Part shown: positions 17,055-26,987 of the stretch, in pieces
How positions within the stretch are numbered: position 1 is the first letter of the stretch
Layout of the letters: the number at the start of each line of letters is the position of its first letter
NCBI RefSeq assembly: GCF_008014645.1
Contig: NZ_VOWY01000013.1
Location: forward strand, 19,459 to 83,458
Origin: Collinsella sp. BA40
GTDB lineage: Bacteria > Actinomycetota > Coriobacteriia > Coriobacteriales > Coriobacteriaceae
DNA length: 64,000 nucleotides
Reading direction: 5' to 3'
The notes under the pieces: generated by a model
What the model saw: the letters and a program-made list of their open reading frames with translations, nothing else
Databases searched by the model: none
What the model was told of the DNA's origin: nothing
Program-made: the position numbers and the translations under genes

Positions 17055-18203
17055 CTAGAAGATCCCCAAAACCAATCCCCACGCGCACGCCACCAGGAAC
17101 AGCCCCGCCACGATGACGGCGTTCTCGCGCGGATGGCGGTTGGTGCGGAAGAGCACCAGATAGCCCACGCCAGCCGAGGTGAGCAGACCGGCCATGAGCG
17201 GGGCGAAGCCCAAGACGCCCTCCAGGTAGAGCTGAGTGATCACCACGCTTGCCGCGCAATTGGGCACAAGGCCCACCAACGCCGATGCGAACACCGCAAG
17301 CAGCTGGTTGCCCGAAAGGAAGCTCGCCAGCGCCCCCTCGTCCACTGTTTCGAGAAGCGCCACCAGGGCGAACGTTACCAGGTAGATGAAGACCGTGACC
17401 TGCACGGTATGCGAGACGGCGCTCATCACGATCGAGCGCAGCTTGCCTCCCCGCGCATGCTCGTGACCGTGATCGTGGGCGTGGCCGGCACCGTGGCCGT
17501 GCTCACGGCCGTGGCCGTGGCCCTCGTACTCGTGATCGTGCTCGCAGCCCAATTCACGACCGCAAACATCGCCGGCATGCTCGCCCACATGGCCCGCGCC
17601 TGCGACGTCGCTATGACCGTGCTCGCCCGCGTGATGGTGCCTATGCCCGCACCCACAGTGATCTTGCTCGCAAAGGCGGCAGATATGCCCGGCATCCTCG
17701 CCGCCCTCGGCCATCTGGTCCACCACATCGGTCTGGACACCGTCGCGGCGCACGCTCAGCACCGTCCGACGCAAAAACTCGTGAACGCGCGCGTTTTTAC
17801 GCAGAGCACGGATGACCAGGTCCGCCGCAACGCCCGTGATAAGCGCGATGAGGACCTTCAACCCCAGGATTTTGAAGAGCAAGCCGGCGTCGATGCGCTC
17901 GGCCACCAGCATGGGCAGCATCTCATCGGATGTCGAGAAGAAGACCGCCACCAACGTACCCAGCGTGACGACGCGGCCCGCATACAGCGTTGCCGCCATG
18001 GCGGAAAAGCCGCACTGCGGAACCACGCCCAGCAGCGCACCGGCCACAGGACCCGCAGCGCCAGCACGGCGCACGATGGCGTTGGAACGCGCGCTCGCGG
18101 CATGCTCGAGCGCCTCGAGCGCCAGATACGTCACGAATAGGAAGGGCACGAGCCCGAGGGTGTCCTCGAGCGCGTGTTCGGCAAAGTGCAGCAGCAAGTC
18201 CAC
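17055..18203 (-). CDS. Putative heavy-metal exporter of the 10-TM ArsP_2-like permease family, His-rich
   Basis: A 382-residue membrane protein with two similar hydrophobic halves, each containing a PQCGFSAMAATLY- or PNCAASVVITQLY-type segment, the signature of the putative arsenic/manganese exporter family (ArsP_2, PF11449). The halves are joined by a cytosolic loop, about residues 170-250, with roughly 20 His plus several Cys (for example CGCGHRHHH and HGHGREHGHG) that can bind metal ions. The start is a GTG at 18203 preceded by GAGGAG. Nothing upstream resembles a known metal riboswitch. The substrate could be Zn, Ni, Mn or arsenical; the sequence alone does not decide. Confidence 0.75.
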   Translation of the reverse strand: MDLLLHFAEHALEDTLGLVPFLFVTYLALEALEHAASARSNAIVRRAGAAGPVAGALLGVVPQCGFSAMAATLYAGRVVTLGTLVAVFFSTSDEMLPMLVAERIDAGLLFKILGLKVLIALITGVAADLVIRALRKNARVHEFLRRTVLSVRRDGVQTDVVDQMAEGGEDAGHICRLCEQDHCGCGHRHHHAGEHGHSDVAGAGHVGEHAGDVCGRELGCEHDHEYEGHGHGREHGHGAGHAHDHGHEHARGGKLRSIVMSAVSHTVQVTVFIYLVTFALVALLETVDEGALASFLSGNQLLAVFASALVGLVPNCAASVVITQLYLEGVLGFAPLMAGLLTSAGVGYLVLFRTNRHPRENAVIVAGLFLVACAWGLVLGIF

Positions 18204-18421
18204 GGCAGGTTCTCCTCGACAGATATATGTTGGGCGCGCACCGATGGCGACAGATGGGGCCTCGCGATTGCGGGAGCAGCAAGCCGCGCGTCCACGCCCA
18301 TATGGTCACGCTGTTTTCATACCCCGCGCGCCCCATGGCAGACGCGTAGCATGCAAGGCCATCAGTATACTCAAGAGTTTCCATAGGATAACTCCCGTAT
18401 GGCCAGTAGGCCCCTTCGCCA
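18204..18421. other. Upstream region of the His-rich permease, no feature recognised
   Basis: This 218-base stretch should contain the promoter of the permease. I found no clear -35/-10 pair, operator or riboswitch fold, and the weak reading frames through it have no ribosome sites. Confidence 0.3.
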
Positions 18422-18465
18422 CAAAAGAAGCAGCCCGACCTCGCATATCTCGAGGACGGGCTGCT
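18422..18465 (-). terminator. Rho-independent terminator of ucpA
   Basis: The arms AGCAGCCCG and CGGGCTGCT, with an inner CCTCG/CGAGG pair, form a strong hairpin that is followed on the minus strand by CTTCTTTTG. It lies 100 bases beyond the ucpA stop. Confidence 0.75.
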
Positions 18466-18565
18466 AGGCCTCGCGGCGACGCAGGGTCTCTGCAGCAGCA
18501 ATCGGCCGCACCGAACACCGGACCGGCAGGGGCCCCGGTTGCACGGCGCCGCGTGCCGCTGCGCG

Positions 18566-19363
18566 CTAGTTGGTGCCGATGGACATCGTCTCGGGCAGCG
18601 TGCTGCCGCCGTCGATGACGATCTGCGAACCGGTGAGGTAGCTCGACTCGTCGCTACCCAGGAACGCGAAGAGCTCGCCCACCTCGATGGGGTTGGCCAG
18701 GCGCTTCATGGGCACGCCAACGGCGATATCGGCGATCGCGGACTCGGGGTCGTCCGGGTTGGACTCGAGCGCCATCTTCTCCACCATCGGCGTGCGCGCA
18801 TAACCCAGCTGCGAGCAGTTCACGCGGATGTTACGGTCGGCGTACTCCACCGCCAGGCACTTCGTGAGTCCCACGAGAGCGGCCTTGGTCATGGCATAGG
18901 CGGCCTCGCCGGCATCGGCCACGATATCGCCGGTCACCGAAGACGCGATCACGATGTTGCCGCCGCCCTGCTCGAGCATATAGGGGATCACGGCCTTGCA
19001 GGTGTTCCACACGCCCTTGATGTTGACGTCGATATGGAAGTCACGCGTGGCGTCGTCCATCTCCTCGAAGGGGGCCAGGCGGCATACGCCGGCATTGCAG
19101 CAGGCCACATCGATGCGCCCGAACGCCTCGATGCCGCGAGCCGCGGCCTCGTCCAGCTGCGCGCGGTCCGCAACGTTGGCGACCGCGGTGATGATCTGCG
19201 CGCCGTACTCCTCGCGCAGCTTGGCGGCCGTGTCCTCAACCGAGGGCGACAGGTCGACCATGATGAGCTTGGCGCCGTACTTGGCATACGCCATAGCGAT
19301 GCCCTCACCCAGACCCGCGGCGGCACCCGTGATGAGCGCGACCTTTCCATCCAGCTTTGCCAT
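18566..19363 (-). CDS. ucpA: SDR family oxidoreductase, UcpA-like
   Basis: A 265-residue short-chain dehydrogenase very similar in layout to E. coli UcpA. The NAD(P) loop is TGAAAGLGEG, the NAG motif is NAGVCR, and the catalytic triad includes the YAMTK motif with Ser in SSVTGD. The C-terminus IDGGSTLPETMS is nearly the same as in UcpA, whose physiological substrate is not established. The reading frame extends to 19543, but GAGGAG lies six bases before the ATG at 19363. It is transcribed alone and ends at a clear terminator. Confidence 0.85.
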   Translation of the reverse strand: MAKLDGKVALITGAAAGLGEGIAMAYAKYGAKLIMVDLSPSVEDTAAKLREEYGAQIITAVANVADRAQLDEAAARGIEAFGRIDVACCNAGVCRLAPFEEMDDATRDFHIDVNIKGVWNTCKAVIPYMLEQGGGNIVIASSVTGDIVADAGEAAYAMTKAALVGLTKCLAVEYADRNIRVNCSQLGYARTPMVEKMALESNPDDPESAIADIAVGVPMKRLANPIEVGELFAFLGSDESSYLTGSQIVIDGGSTLPETMSIGTN

Positions 19364-19705
19364 GTGAATCTCCTCTCCCTGCATGCGCCCCGGACACCGG
19401 CGCAACGTCGCACGACGAGGCCGGGCGCAGGGGCGCGAATACCAGCTCATCCATTGTAGCGCCGTTCGACAGGGGCGGGCGCGGGCAACACGGCTCGGGC
19501 GCGGACGCGCGCGTAGGCCACCGCACGGGCCATCGCCCCTCACCTGCCGGGACGCGGCGCACCATAAAGTTTCACACCCTAAACACCCTCGCGTCGTAAC
19601 AACCCACTATACTCATGGGCACCACGAAAGACCGCACGCCGGCGTCCGAGCGCACGCGCATCGCATGCGCGCGGGCGGCGGCGCGAACACGATAGGAGCC
19701 CATAC
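19364..19705. other. Divergent intergenic region between ucpA and the exonuclease gene
   Basis: About 340 bases with divergent genes on both sides, so both promoters should be here. TATACT at about 19610-19615 is a possible -10 for the plus-strand gene; no matching -35 was found. No repeat or RNA gene is visible. Confidence 0.3.
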
Positions 19706-20671
19706 ATGAACGCCCAACAGGCACTCGAGTACTACCGCCAGCCGTTCATCCCCATGTTCATCTACGGCGATTACGACGCCATGGAGTCCGAGCGCCAGCG
19801 CGGCGAGGAGGCCATCAAGGCGCTGCTCGACGAATGGCGCGCCAACGACGAACCCGGCTTCGACTTCGACATCATCCTCGAACTGGCCGACCGCAATCGC
19901 GAGCTGTGCGACCAGATCGGCGAGGCGCGCCTGCGCAACCTCTCCAGCCCGCTGCTCGCACGCAACCTCTCCGACGCCGACCTGTGCGCCGCCATCGGCA
20001 AGATGCAGGGCCGCGCCGCCAGCGCCGTCGCACGCGAGGTCCGCGGCGACCGCGACGCCTACTCCGTCGCGTACGTGCGCAAGCCCATCAAGGGCACGGT
20101 GCTGGGCATCGATATCGAGACCACCGGGCGCGCCCCCGAGCGCGGCTACATCATCAACGTTGGCTGGGAGGTCATGGAGCTCACAAGCGATGCCGTGCCG
20201 CACGACCCGCAGGCCTTCTACTGCGGCATCCCCGACGTCTACCGCGAGGCCGGCGTACCGCTCGCCGAGATCCACCACATCCAGTGGTCCGACCTCGAGG
20301 GCAAGACGCCCTTCCGCATGGACGCGAAGCTGCAGAAGGAGCTGTTGCGCCTCATGAAGAAGTACCCCATCATGGCCCACAACGCGGCCTTCGAGGACAG
20401 CTGGTTCATGCTGCACCTCCCCGGCTACGCCGAGGCACGCCGCGCGGGCAAGATCATCGTGATCGATTCGCGCCACATCTGCCGCTCCGTCGATGGCGAG
20501 GTGCGCACCCTGCCGCGCGAGAGCGCGCCGGCGAGCCTGCAGAACTGGGCGCGTCGCCGCGGCACCCTTGCCGCCGACGAGAACGAGCTGCACCTGGGCC
20601 TCGACGACACCGACCTCATGCTACGCACGGTGCAGGCGGAGTTCAACGGCAAGAACATGTTCCTCAAGTAG
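19706..20671 (+). CDS. DEDDh-type 3'-5' exonuclease (DnaQ-like)
   Basis: A 321-residue protein with a helical N-terminal domain (about 130 residues) of unknown role, followed by a DnaQ-family exonuclease domain. The catalytic residues can be placed: Asp and Glu in GIDIETTG, Asp in AHNAAFEDSW, and the His-x(3)-Asp pair in HLGLDDTDLM, which makes it the DEDDh subgroup. It probably trims single-stranded DNA or RNA ends; no polymerase domain is attached. AGGAG lies eight bases before the start. It is followed by an inverted repeat and the XRE-LURP gene. Confidence 0.85.
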   Translation: MNAQQALEYYRQPFIPMFIYGDYDAMESERQRGEEAIKALLDEWRANDEPGFDFDIILELADRNRELCDQIGEARLRNLSSPLLARNLSDADLCAAIGKMQGRAASAVAREVRGDRDAYSVAYVRKPIKGTVLGIDIETTGRAPERGYIINVGWEVMELTSDAVPHDPQAFYCGIPDVYREAGVPLAEIHHIQWSDLEGKTPFRMDAKLQKELLRLMKKYPIMAHNAAFEDSWFMLHLPGYAEARRAGKIIVIDSRHICRSVDGEVRTLPRESAPASLQNWARRRGTLAADENELHLGLDDTDLMLRTVQAEFNGKNMFLK

Positions 20672-20776
20672 GAACGCGATCCGGCCCATCATCGGCCTGG
20701 TCCTCGCGCCCGTGGCGGAGAAACGCTCTATCCCGCTACCGACGGCGGGCCAAGAACCGACTCATTAAAGCAGGTA

Positions 20777-20810
20777 GCCTTGTCTGCACAAGGAATTGTG
20801 CAGACAAGGC
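20777..20810. repeat. Perfect 15-bp inverted repeat
   Basis: Arms GCCTTGTCTGCACAA and its exact complement are separated by GGAA. No T-run follows on either strand, so it is not a typical terminator. It lies 105 bases after the exonuclease stop and 86 bases before the XRE-LURP start, and could be an operator or an RNA stem. Confidence 0.7.
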
Positions 20811-20895
20811 GGGCATCCTTCCCTACACTCATTGATGACGAAGGGCTTGCAAGCGTTCTTCCATCGTTTCCTCGAGTCCTATGGAAGGAGCAAAC

Positions 20896-21720
20896 ATGAT
20901 GCTCTCAGAGCAGATCAAGCGAGGCCGCAACGCGCTCGGCATGTCGCAGGCAGACCTGGCCGAAACCATCTGGGTTTCCCGCAACACGGTGTGCAACTGG
21001 GAGACCGGCGCAACGACACCGGATATACAGAGCCTGGTCCTCATGAGCGCCCTCTTCGGGGTCTCCGTTGACGAAATGGTCAAGGGAGACGACAAGGTCA
21101 TGGCCCAGGCGATTGCGCGCGACCGGCGCCACATCCTGCTTGCGGGCCCGCTGACCCAAGGCAACCCCGAAGAGACCGAGCCCAAGCTCAGCCTCTTCGA
21201 CCTCAACGCAATCGGCAGCAGCGTATACGGAAAATTCGAGAGCACGGATATCAGCGACGCCGGCGCGCTCGCCTTCCGCCTGGTGCGCGTCGCCTCCTTC
21301 TTTAGCCGAAAGCTGTACTACCTCGTCGACGACGCCGGCCGCCGCGTTGGAACCATATCGAGGAAGCACGCCCTGCATCACCCCGTGTACCAGGTGCGCA
21401 TAAGCGGCTTCGACCGTGTGCAGCTGCGACGGGAGATTCGCATCGATGGCGGCTACAAAGATGTGATCCGCTTCGACGGCGAGGGCATATCCGTGGACGG
21501 GAATCTCATGGGCGATGACTTTACGATTCTGCGCCATGGTTCAAAACTCGCAGCCGTCCGAGTTCGGCCCGCGCGCAATCGCATCGCCTACGGCATAGAG
21601 CTCGCTGATGAAACCCTCGCCCCGCTCGCACTCGGCATCGTCCTCACCATCATGATGCTACGCAACTACGACCAAGTGTGGGTTCGCGGCGCAGGCAGCA
21701 GAGCAGCCAGCGACTTCTAA
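20896..21720 (+). CDS. XRE-family helix-turn-helix protein with C-terminal LURP-one-like domain
   Basis: A 274-residue protein. Residues 1-65 are a clear XRE DNA-binding domain (LGMSQADLAETIWVSRNTVCNWETG, interrupted here only for length). After a 25-residue linker, residues 105-250 match the LURP-one/phospholipid-scramblase-like beta barrel: SSVYGKFESTDISD, KLYYLVDDAGRRVGTISRK, then YQVRISGFD. LURP-one domains are mostly known as stand-alone proteins without a firm function; here the domain probably serves as sensor. GGAAGGAG is six bases ahead of the ATG at 20896. A perfect inverted repeat upstream could be its binding site. Confidence 0.8.
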   Translation: MMLSEQIKRGRNALGMSQADLAETIWVSRNTVCNWETGATTPDIQSLVLMSALFGVSVDEMVKGDDKVMAQAIARDRRHILLAGPLTQGNPEETEPKLSLFDLNAIGSSVYGKFESTDISDAGALAFRLVRVASFFSRKLYYLVDDAGRRVGTISRKHALHHPVYQVRISGFDRVQLRREIRIDGGYKDVIRFDGEGISVDGNLMGDDFTILRHGSKLAAVRVRPARNRIAYGIELADETLAPLALGIVLTIMMLRNYDQVWVRGAGSRAASDF

Positions 21721-21739
21721 ACAGACGGCAACATAACCC

Positions 21740-21778
21740 GCAAAGGGCGCTCTCGAGCGAATCGAGGGCGCCCTTTGC
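21740..21778 (+). terminator. Strong hairpin after the XRE-LURP gene
   Basis: GCAAAGGGCGC and its complement GCGCCCTTTGC enclose a second stem CTCGA/TCGAG. It starts 20 bases after the stop codon. There is no T-run, so termination strength is uncertain. Confidence 0.55.
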
Positions 21779-21844
21779 GCAATCTTGCCGACTTATCCCA
21801 TCGCTTTTCAATATCGTCGAGTAGCTCCAGAATACGAGACCATA

Positions 21845-21868
21845 AAACCGCAGGTACTGAATTTGCTA
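21845..21868 (+). repeat. Copy of the AAACCGCAGGT dispersed motif
   Basis: AAACCGCAGGT at 21845-21855 is followed by GAATTTGCTA. The same order occurs at 3216 with small changes. It is intergenic at both places. Confidence 0.4.
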
Positions 21869-21956
21869 CTCATATTGAATACATTAGGGAATCGGACTCG
21901 CCCTGTGTAAAGTCTGCAAGATTGCACAACGAAGAGACTTATCGAAATTCAATTCC

Positions 21957-21984
21957 TTGACATATGAGCATACGTTCATATAAT
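21957..21984 (+). promoter_or_regulatory. Consensus promoter of the metal-resistance operon
   Basis: TTGACA at 21957-21962 and TATAAT at 21979-21984, both perfect, are separated by 16 bases. The space between them is filled by the first ArsR-type operator, so repressor binding would block RNA polymerase. Confidence 0.9.
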
Positions 21985-22017
21985 AAAGCTATCGAATGTA
22001 TGAGCATGTGTTCATAT
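21962..22017 (+). promoter_or_regulatory. Two tandem ArsR/SmtB-type operators
   Basis: Two near-identical imperfect palindromes of the form ATATGA-seven bases-TTCATAT lie at 21962-21981 and 21998-22017, 36 bases apart centre to centre. The first covers the spacer of the promoter and the second lies between the -10 box and the arsR-like start. This is the usual 12-2-12-like architecture of Zn/Cd-responsive SmtB/CzrA regulators. Confidence 0.85.
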
Positions 22018-22030
22018 GAGAGGAGGTACC

Positions 22031-22378
22031 ATGGACAAGCACAACACGGACGAGCATCCGCTGCCCTGTTCCCCCGCAGCCGGCGACGACGCCATGCCTG
22101 AAGAGGAGCTGCTCTACGACCTAGCCGACCTGTTCAAAGTCTTCAGCGACACAACTCGTATCAAGATCTTGTATGCGCTGATGAACGACGAGCTCAGCGT
22201 AAACGAGATCGCCGACGGGCTCGGCGCATCGCAGTCCGCGGTCTCGCATCAGCTGCGCATCCTCAAGCAAGCGCACCTGGTCAAGTTCCGCCGCGATGGG
22301 CGAAACATCCACTACTCGCTGGCAGATGAGCACGTTCTCACCATCTTGGATCAGGGTCTCACCCACATCTGCGAGTAG
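22031..22378 (+). CDS. ArsR/SmtB-family metal-responsive repressor
   Basis: A 115-residue winged-helix repressor. The DNA-binding helix is in LSVNEIADGLGASQSAVSHQLRIL and the wing in KFRRDGRNIHYSL. The last helix carries Asp/His residues in ADEHVLTILDQGLTHICE, the position of the alpha5 Zn site in CzrA-type members; no alpha3N CxC site is present. AGGAGG lies directly upstream of the ATG at 22031. The gene is first in an operon with the small metal-binding protein and the P-type ATPase, and very likely represses it through the two operators in front of it. Confidence 0.9.
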   Translation: MDKHNTDEHPLPCSPAAGDDAMPEEELLYDLADLFKVFSDTTRIKILYALMNDELSVNEIADGLGASQSAVSHQLRILKQAHLVKFRRDGRNIHYSLADEHVLTILDQGLTHICE

Positions 22379-22387
22379 CACAACCCT

Positions 22388-22474
22388 CACCTCAAATTAG
22401 GGACAGGCACCGAATTGAGGCATAGACAAGACAAACATCCACCTCAGATTGGTGCCTGTCCCCAATTTGAGGTG
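22388..22474. repeat. REP-like inverted repeat with GGGACAGGCACC core
   Basis: The outer arms are CACCTCAAATT and its complement AATTTGAGGTG; inside them GGGACAGGCACC and GGTGCCTGTCCC face each other. The total length is 87 bases, within the gap between the repressor gene and the metallochaperone gene. Elements with this core are widespread in bacteria as REP-type sequences and are often mobilised by REP-associated (RAYT) transposases. No transposase lies in the window. Confidence 0.7.
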
Positions 22475-22491
22475 GGAAGAATGGAGACATC

Positions 22492-22710
22492 ATGCGTAAG
22501 GTATTCAAGCTCGACGAGATCGATTGCGCCGTGTGCGCCGGCAAGCTCGAGGAGGCCATCAAAAAGCTCGACGGCGTCCAGGACGCAAAGATCAACTTCC
22601 TCACCCAGAAGCTCACCCTCGAGGCTGCGGACGAGGAGTTCGACGCCGTGCTCGACGCCGTGGTCAAGCTCACCGCCGATGTCGAGCCCGACTGCGAGAT
22701 CCTGCGCTAG
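22492..22710 (+). CDS. Small heavy-metal-associated (HMA) domain protein
   Basis: A 72-residue ferredoxin-like HMA domain with the metal-binding motif DCAVCAGK (CxxC at residues 12-15). It probably hands Zn or Cd to the P-type ATPase encoded next, whose own N-terminal HMA domain is missing; the pair together correspond to one full-length ATPase of other bacteria. GGAGA is located eight bases before the start. The REP-like hairpin upstream may reduce or tune read-through from the repressor gene. Confidence 0.88.
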   Translation: MRKVFKLDEIDCAVCAGKLEEAIKKLDGVQDAKINFLTQKLTLEAADEEFDAVLDAVVKLTADVEPDCEILR

Positions 22711-22898
22711 AGCAAGGTCTATTCCCAACAGCCAGGGGCTTGGCGGCCTTCTACCCAGCTTGTTCTCACTTTGCAACCGCGGAGAACCCGCCATGCCCCA
22801 ACGGCCCGCCTCACCCCGCTCGCAACGACGCCAAGAATGATCGGGTGAAGCTCAACCACAGTTGTTAGCGGCGTCGGAAAGTGGAAAGGGTTTTCCCT

Positions 22899-24821
<1,923 letters not shown>

Positions 24822-24853
24822 GGCCACACCCACCTGCTCGGGCTACGGTCGCC

Positions 24854-24896
24854 GCCCCCGCGCCAGCTTCGCTCGTCGCGAAGGCAGCGCGGGGGC
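24854..24896 (+). terminator. Long GC-rich hairpin after cadA
   Basis: GCCCCCGCGC and GCGCGGGGGC enclose a second stem CTTCGC/GCGAAG. The hairpin lies 33 bases after the cadA stop. It has no T-run and may act for both converging transcripts. Confidence 0.5.
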
Positions 24897-25038
24897 CGTG
24901 CCGCCGTCCGACATGCACTCCATCCCTACCAGCAGGGATATTGAAACTCCGTGCTGCGGGGCATCGAGCTCGTCGTCCACGCGACGCGGGTTCGGGATCG
25001 CGGGCATCCGACGCGCTTCGCTCGCGGCCCGCAGCCGC

Positions 25039-26316
25039 CTAGCGCACTCGGGCGGCGCGCAGCTGACGCAGCAGCGATACGAATGCGACGGCTTCGACAA
25101 TCGCCGCGAACCCGATGATGGCGCCCGCCCCCGCATTGCTGTAGAGCCACCCGGCAATGGTGCCGCCGAGCATCGTGCCGTTACCCGTAACCAGGGCAAA
25201 CGACCCGTATCCCGTAGCGCGCATCGTCGTGGGGAGCAAATCCGCCACATAAGCGCGCATGGTCGACTCCTGTACGCCGGTGGTCGCACCCCACAGCACG
25301 ACACCGACCACCATGACCGGTACGGAGCCGCTGAAGGCGAATACCGGGACGAACGCGCTCAGCACCGGCAGAGCCAGCAGCGTCTTAGGTCCGATGCGGT
25401 CGTAGAGCGAACCCGTGGCCAGCGCGGCTACGCCGTCCACCAGCATGGCCACGGCATAGAGCACCGGCACCGCCGCATCGGACACGCCGGCGCCCACCAT
25501 GTGGAACGACAGCACGGCGAAGGTGGCGACGCCCACCAGGCACAACCCGCAAAACAGCGAATACTCCCAAAACTGACGAGGCAATCCGCGAAACCCCGAC
25601 GCAGCAGGCGCATCCTCAGTGGAAGCGGTGCCGCTACCGGCCGCAACCCCCGAAGCATCGCCGCTTGCCTCGCGCGCGAACGATCCGTCGTCCTCCCCTG
25701 CCGCCACCTCTTCAAAACGCGCGGGATCGGGGTTGCGATGGCGCAGGAACGCCAGGACCGTGATGGCAGCGGCCGCAGGCAGGATCATCACGCCCAGCGC
25801 GCGATCATACGCGCCGCCGGTCGCGAACAGAATGCCGGACACGATGAGCGGTCCCAACGTGGCACCGATCTGATCCATCAGCTCGTGCAAGGCAAAACCC
25901 TTTCCGCGCCCCACCGCGGCCGATGCGTGCGACAGCATGGCGTCGCGCGACGGCGTGCGCACGGCCTTGCCCAGGCGCTCGACGACGATGAGCGCGCCCA
26001 CGGCGCCCACGCTGCCCGCCCAGCCCATCGCGGGCACGGCCAGGGCGGTGATCGCGTAGCCAACGATGGCGAACAGCCAATAACGCCCCACGCGGTCGGC
26101 AAGCGGACCTGTTACCAAGCGCCCGGCAAGCGAGGTCGCCTCGCCCAATCCGGAGATGAGGCCAACGGCAGCCGCACTGGCGCCCTACGAGGCCAACAGC
26201 GGGCCTTGAACGCTCAGAGCACCCTCGTACACCACATCCATCAGCATGCTTACCAGGCCGAATCCCACGATAAACCGCGATGCGTCGCGCATCAGCCCGC
26301 GCGTCTCGCGCACCAT
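25039..26316 (-). pseudogene. MFS transporter interrupted by an in-frame amber codon
   Basis: Translated from the ATG at 26316 (GAGGGGGCGG upstream) the frame reads a normal first MFS helix, GFGLVSMLMDVVYEGALSVQ, followed by GPLLAS, then TAG at 26187-26185, then GASAAAVGLISGLGEATSLAGR without a shift. The rest, 369 codons to 25039, is an intact 11-helix major facilitator with the RTPSRDAML and PTTMRATGYG motifs after helices 4 and 10. Leu is expected at the stop (TTG to TAG is one base). The gene is thus probably inactive, unless translation restarts or the base is a sequencing error. The substrate is unknown; neighbours hint at metals or drugs. Confidence 0.8.
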
Positions 26317-26400
26317 ACGCCGCCCCCTCGTCCGCAACGGTCAAACGCAAAAAGCGACGCGCCCCACAAGGACGTGTCGCCATTCGCTTCTCTTTATATA

Positions 26401-26437
26401 AGGATAACCGACTTGCGTAACACATGCACGTTATCCT
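26401..26437. promoter_or_regulatory. Inverted AGGATAAC half-sites, possible operator
   Basis: AGGATAAC at 26401-26408 and its complement GTTATCCT at 26430-26437 lie in the gap between the MFS pseudogene and the DtxR-type gene. They could be half-sites for that regulator. The wide spacing of 21 bases is unusual for a DtxR dimer site. Confidence 0.3.
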
Positions 26438-26456
26438 ACATGTGTTGATATGTTCT

Positions 26457-26843
26457 TTACAAAAGGGGAGCGGACATTCGATTGGCACCTCGCACGTACT
26501 CCTTCAGCCGCGCAAACGAATCGTCCGAAAGGCAATGCTCCATGTGGCAGGCCTCCTCGGCGGCAAGCTCCGGCGATACGCCGGCAGCAACCAGCAGGTC
26601 GCGAAAGAACGTGTGCTGCTCTAGCACGTGCTCGGCGCGCTCGCGTCCCTTTTCCGTAAGCTGCACATCGCGCCGTACCACCGCGATGTAACCATGCTCC
26701 TGCAGCGCAGACACCGCCTTGGAGACGCTCGCCTTCGTAACGCCCAGATGCTCGGCGATGTCCACGGAACGCACCACGCCGTGTTCGCGGCCGATCACCA
26801 AGACGGCCTCCAGATAGTCTTCCCCGGATTCTCGAAGTGCCAT
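26457..26843 (-). CDS. DtxR/MntR-family metal-dependent regulator
   Basis: A 128-residue protein of the iron/manganese-dependent DtxR family. The winged helix spans residues 1-60 (ESGEDYLEAVLVI, then VRSVDIAEHLGVTKASVSKAVS), and the dimerisation/metal domain follows with EEACHMEHCLSDDSF, in which the Cys, Glu and His typical of metal site ligands are present. The C-terminal SH3-like domain of long DtxR proteins is absent, which is the MntR layout. AAGGGTGG precedes the ATG. The gene lies directly upstream of the broken MFS transporter on the same strand and may have controlled it. Confidence 0.88.
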   Translation of the reverse strand: MALRESGEDYLEAVLVIGREHGVVRSVDIAEHLGVTKASVSKAVSALQEHGYIAVVRRDVQLTEKGRERAEHVLEQHTFFRDLLVAAGVSPELAAEEACHMEHCLSDDSFARLKEYVRGANRMSAPLL

Positions 26844-26930
26844 TACGCCACCCTTTCAGTATCAGTTAGTCTAAGCTTACTGTAACGGAAGAACCGGGAA
26901 AGGCAACCACGACTTTTCGGCGCGGATAGC

Positions 26931-26966
26931 AAAACGGCCCGGGGCGCCGCAAGACGCCCCGGGCCG
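26931..26966 (-). terminator. Rho-independent terminator of the FKBP gene
   Basis: CGGCCCGGGGCG and CGCCCCGGGCCG form a near-perfect stem, followed on the minus strand by TTTTGC. It begins 22 bases after the stop codon of the FKBP gene. Confidence 0.8.
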
Positions 26967-26987
26967 CGAGCAAGCGCGCAGGGGGAA

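Noticed and set aside
18204..18421. Metal riboswitch upstream of the His-rich permease
   Set aside because: Neither yybP-ykoY nor NiCo consensus segments could be located.
25805..26488. Minus-strand frame of 227 codons over the MFS start
   Set aside because: It is the shifted phase of the MFS gene, Arg- and Cys-rich without helices; the correct phase gives MFS helix 1 with one stop.
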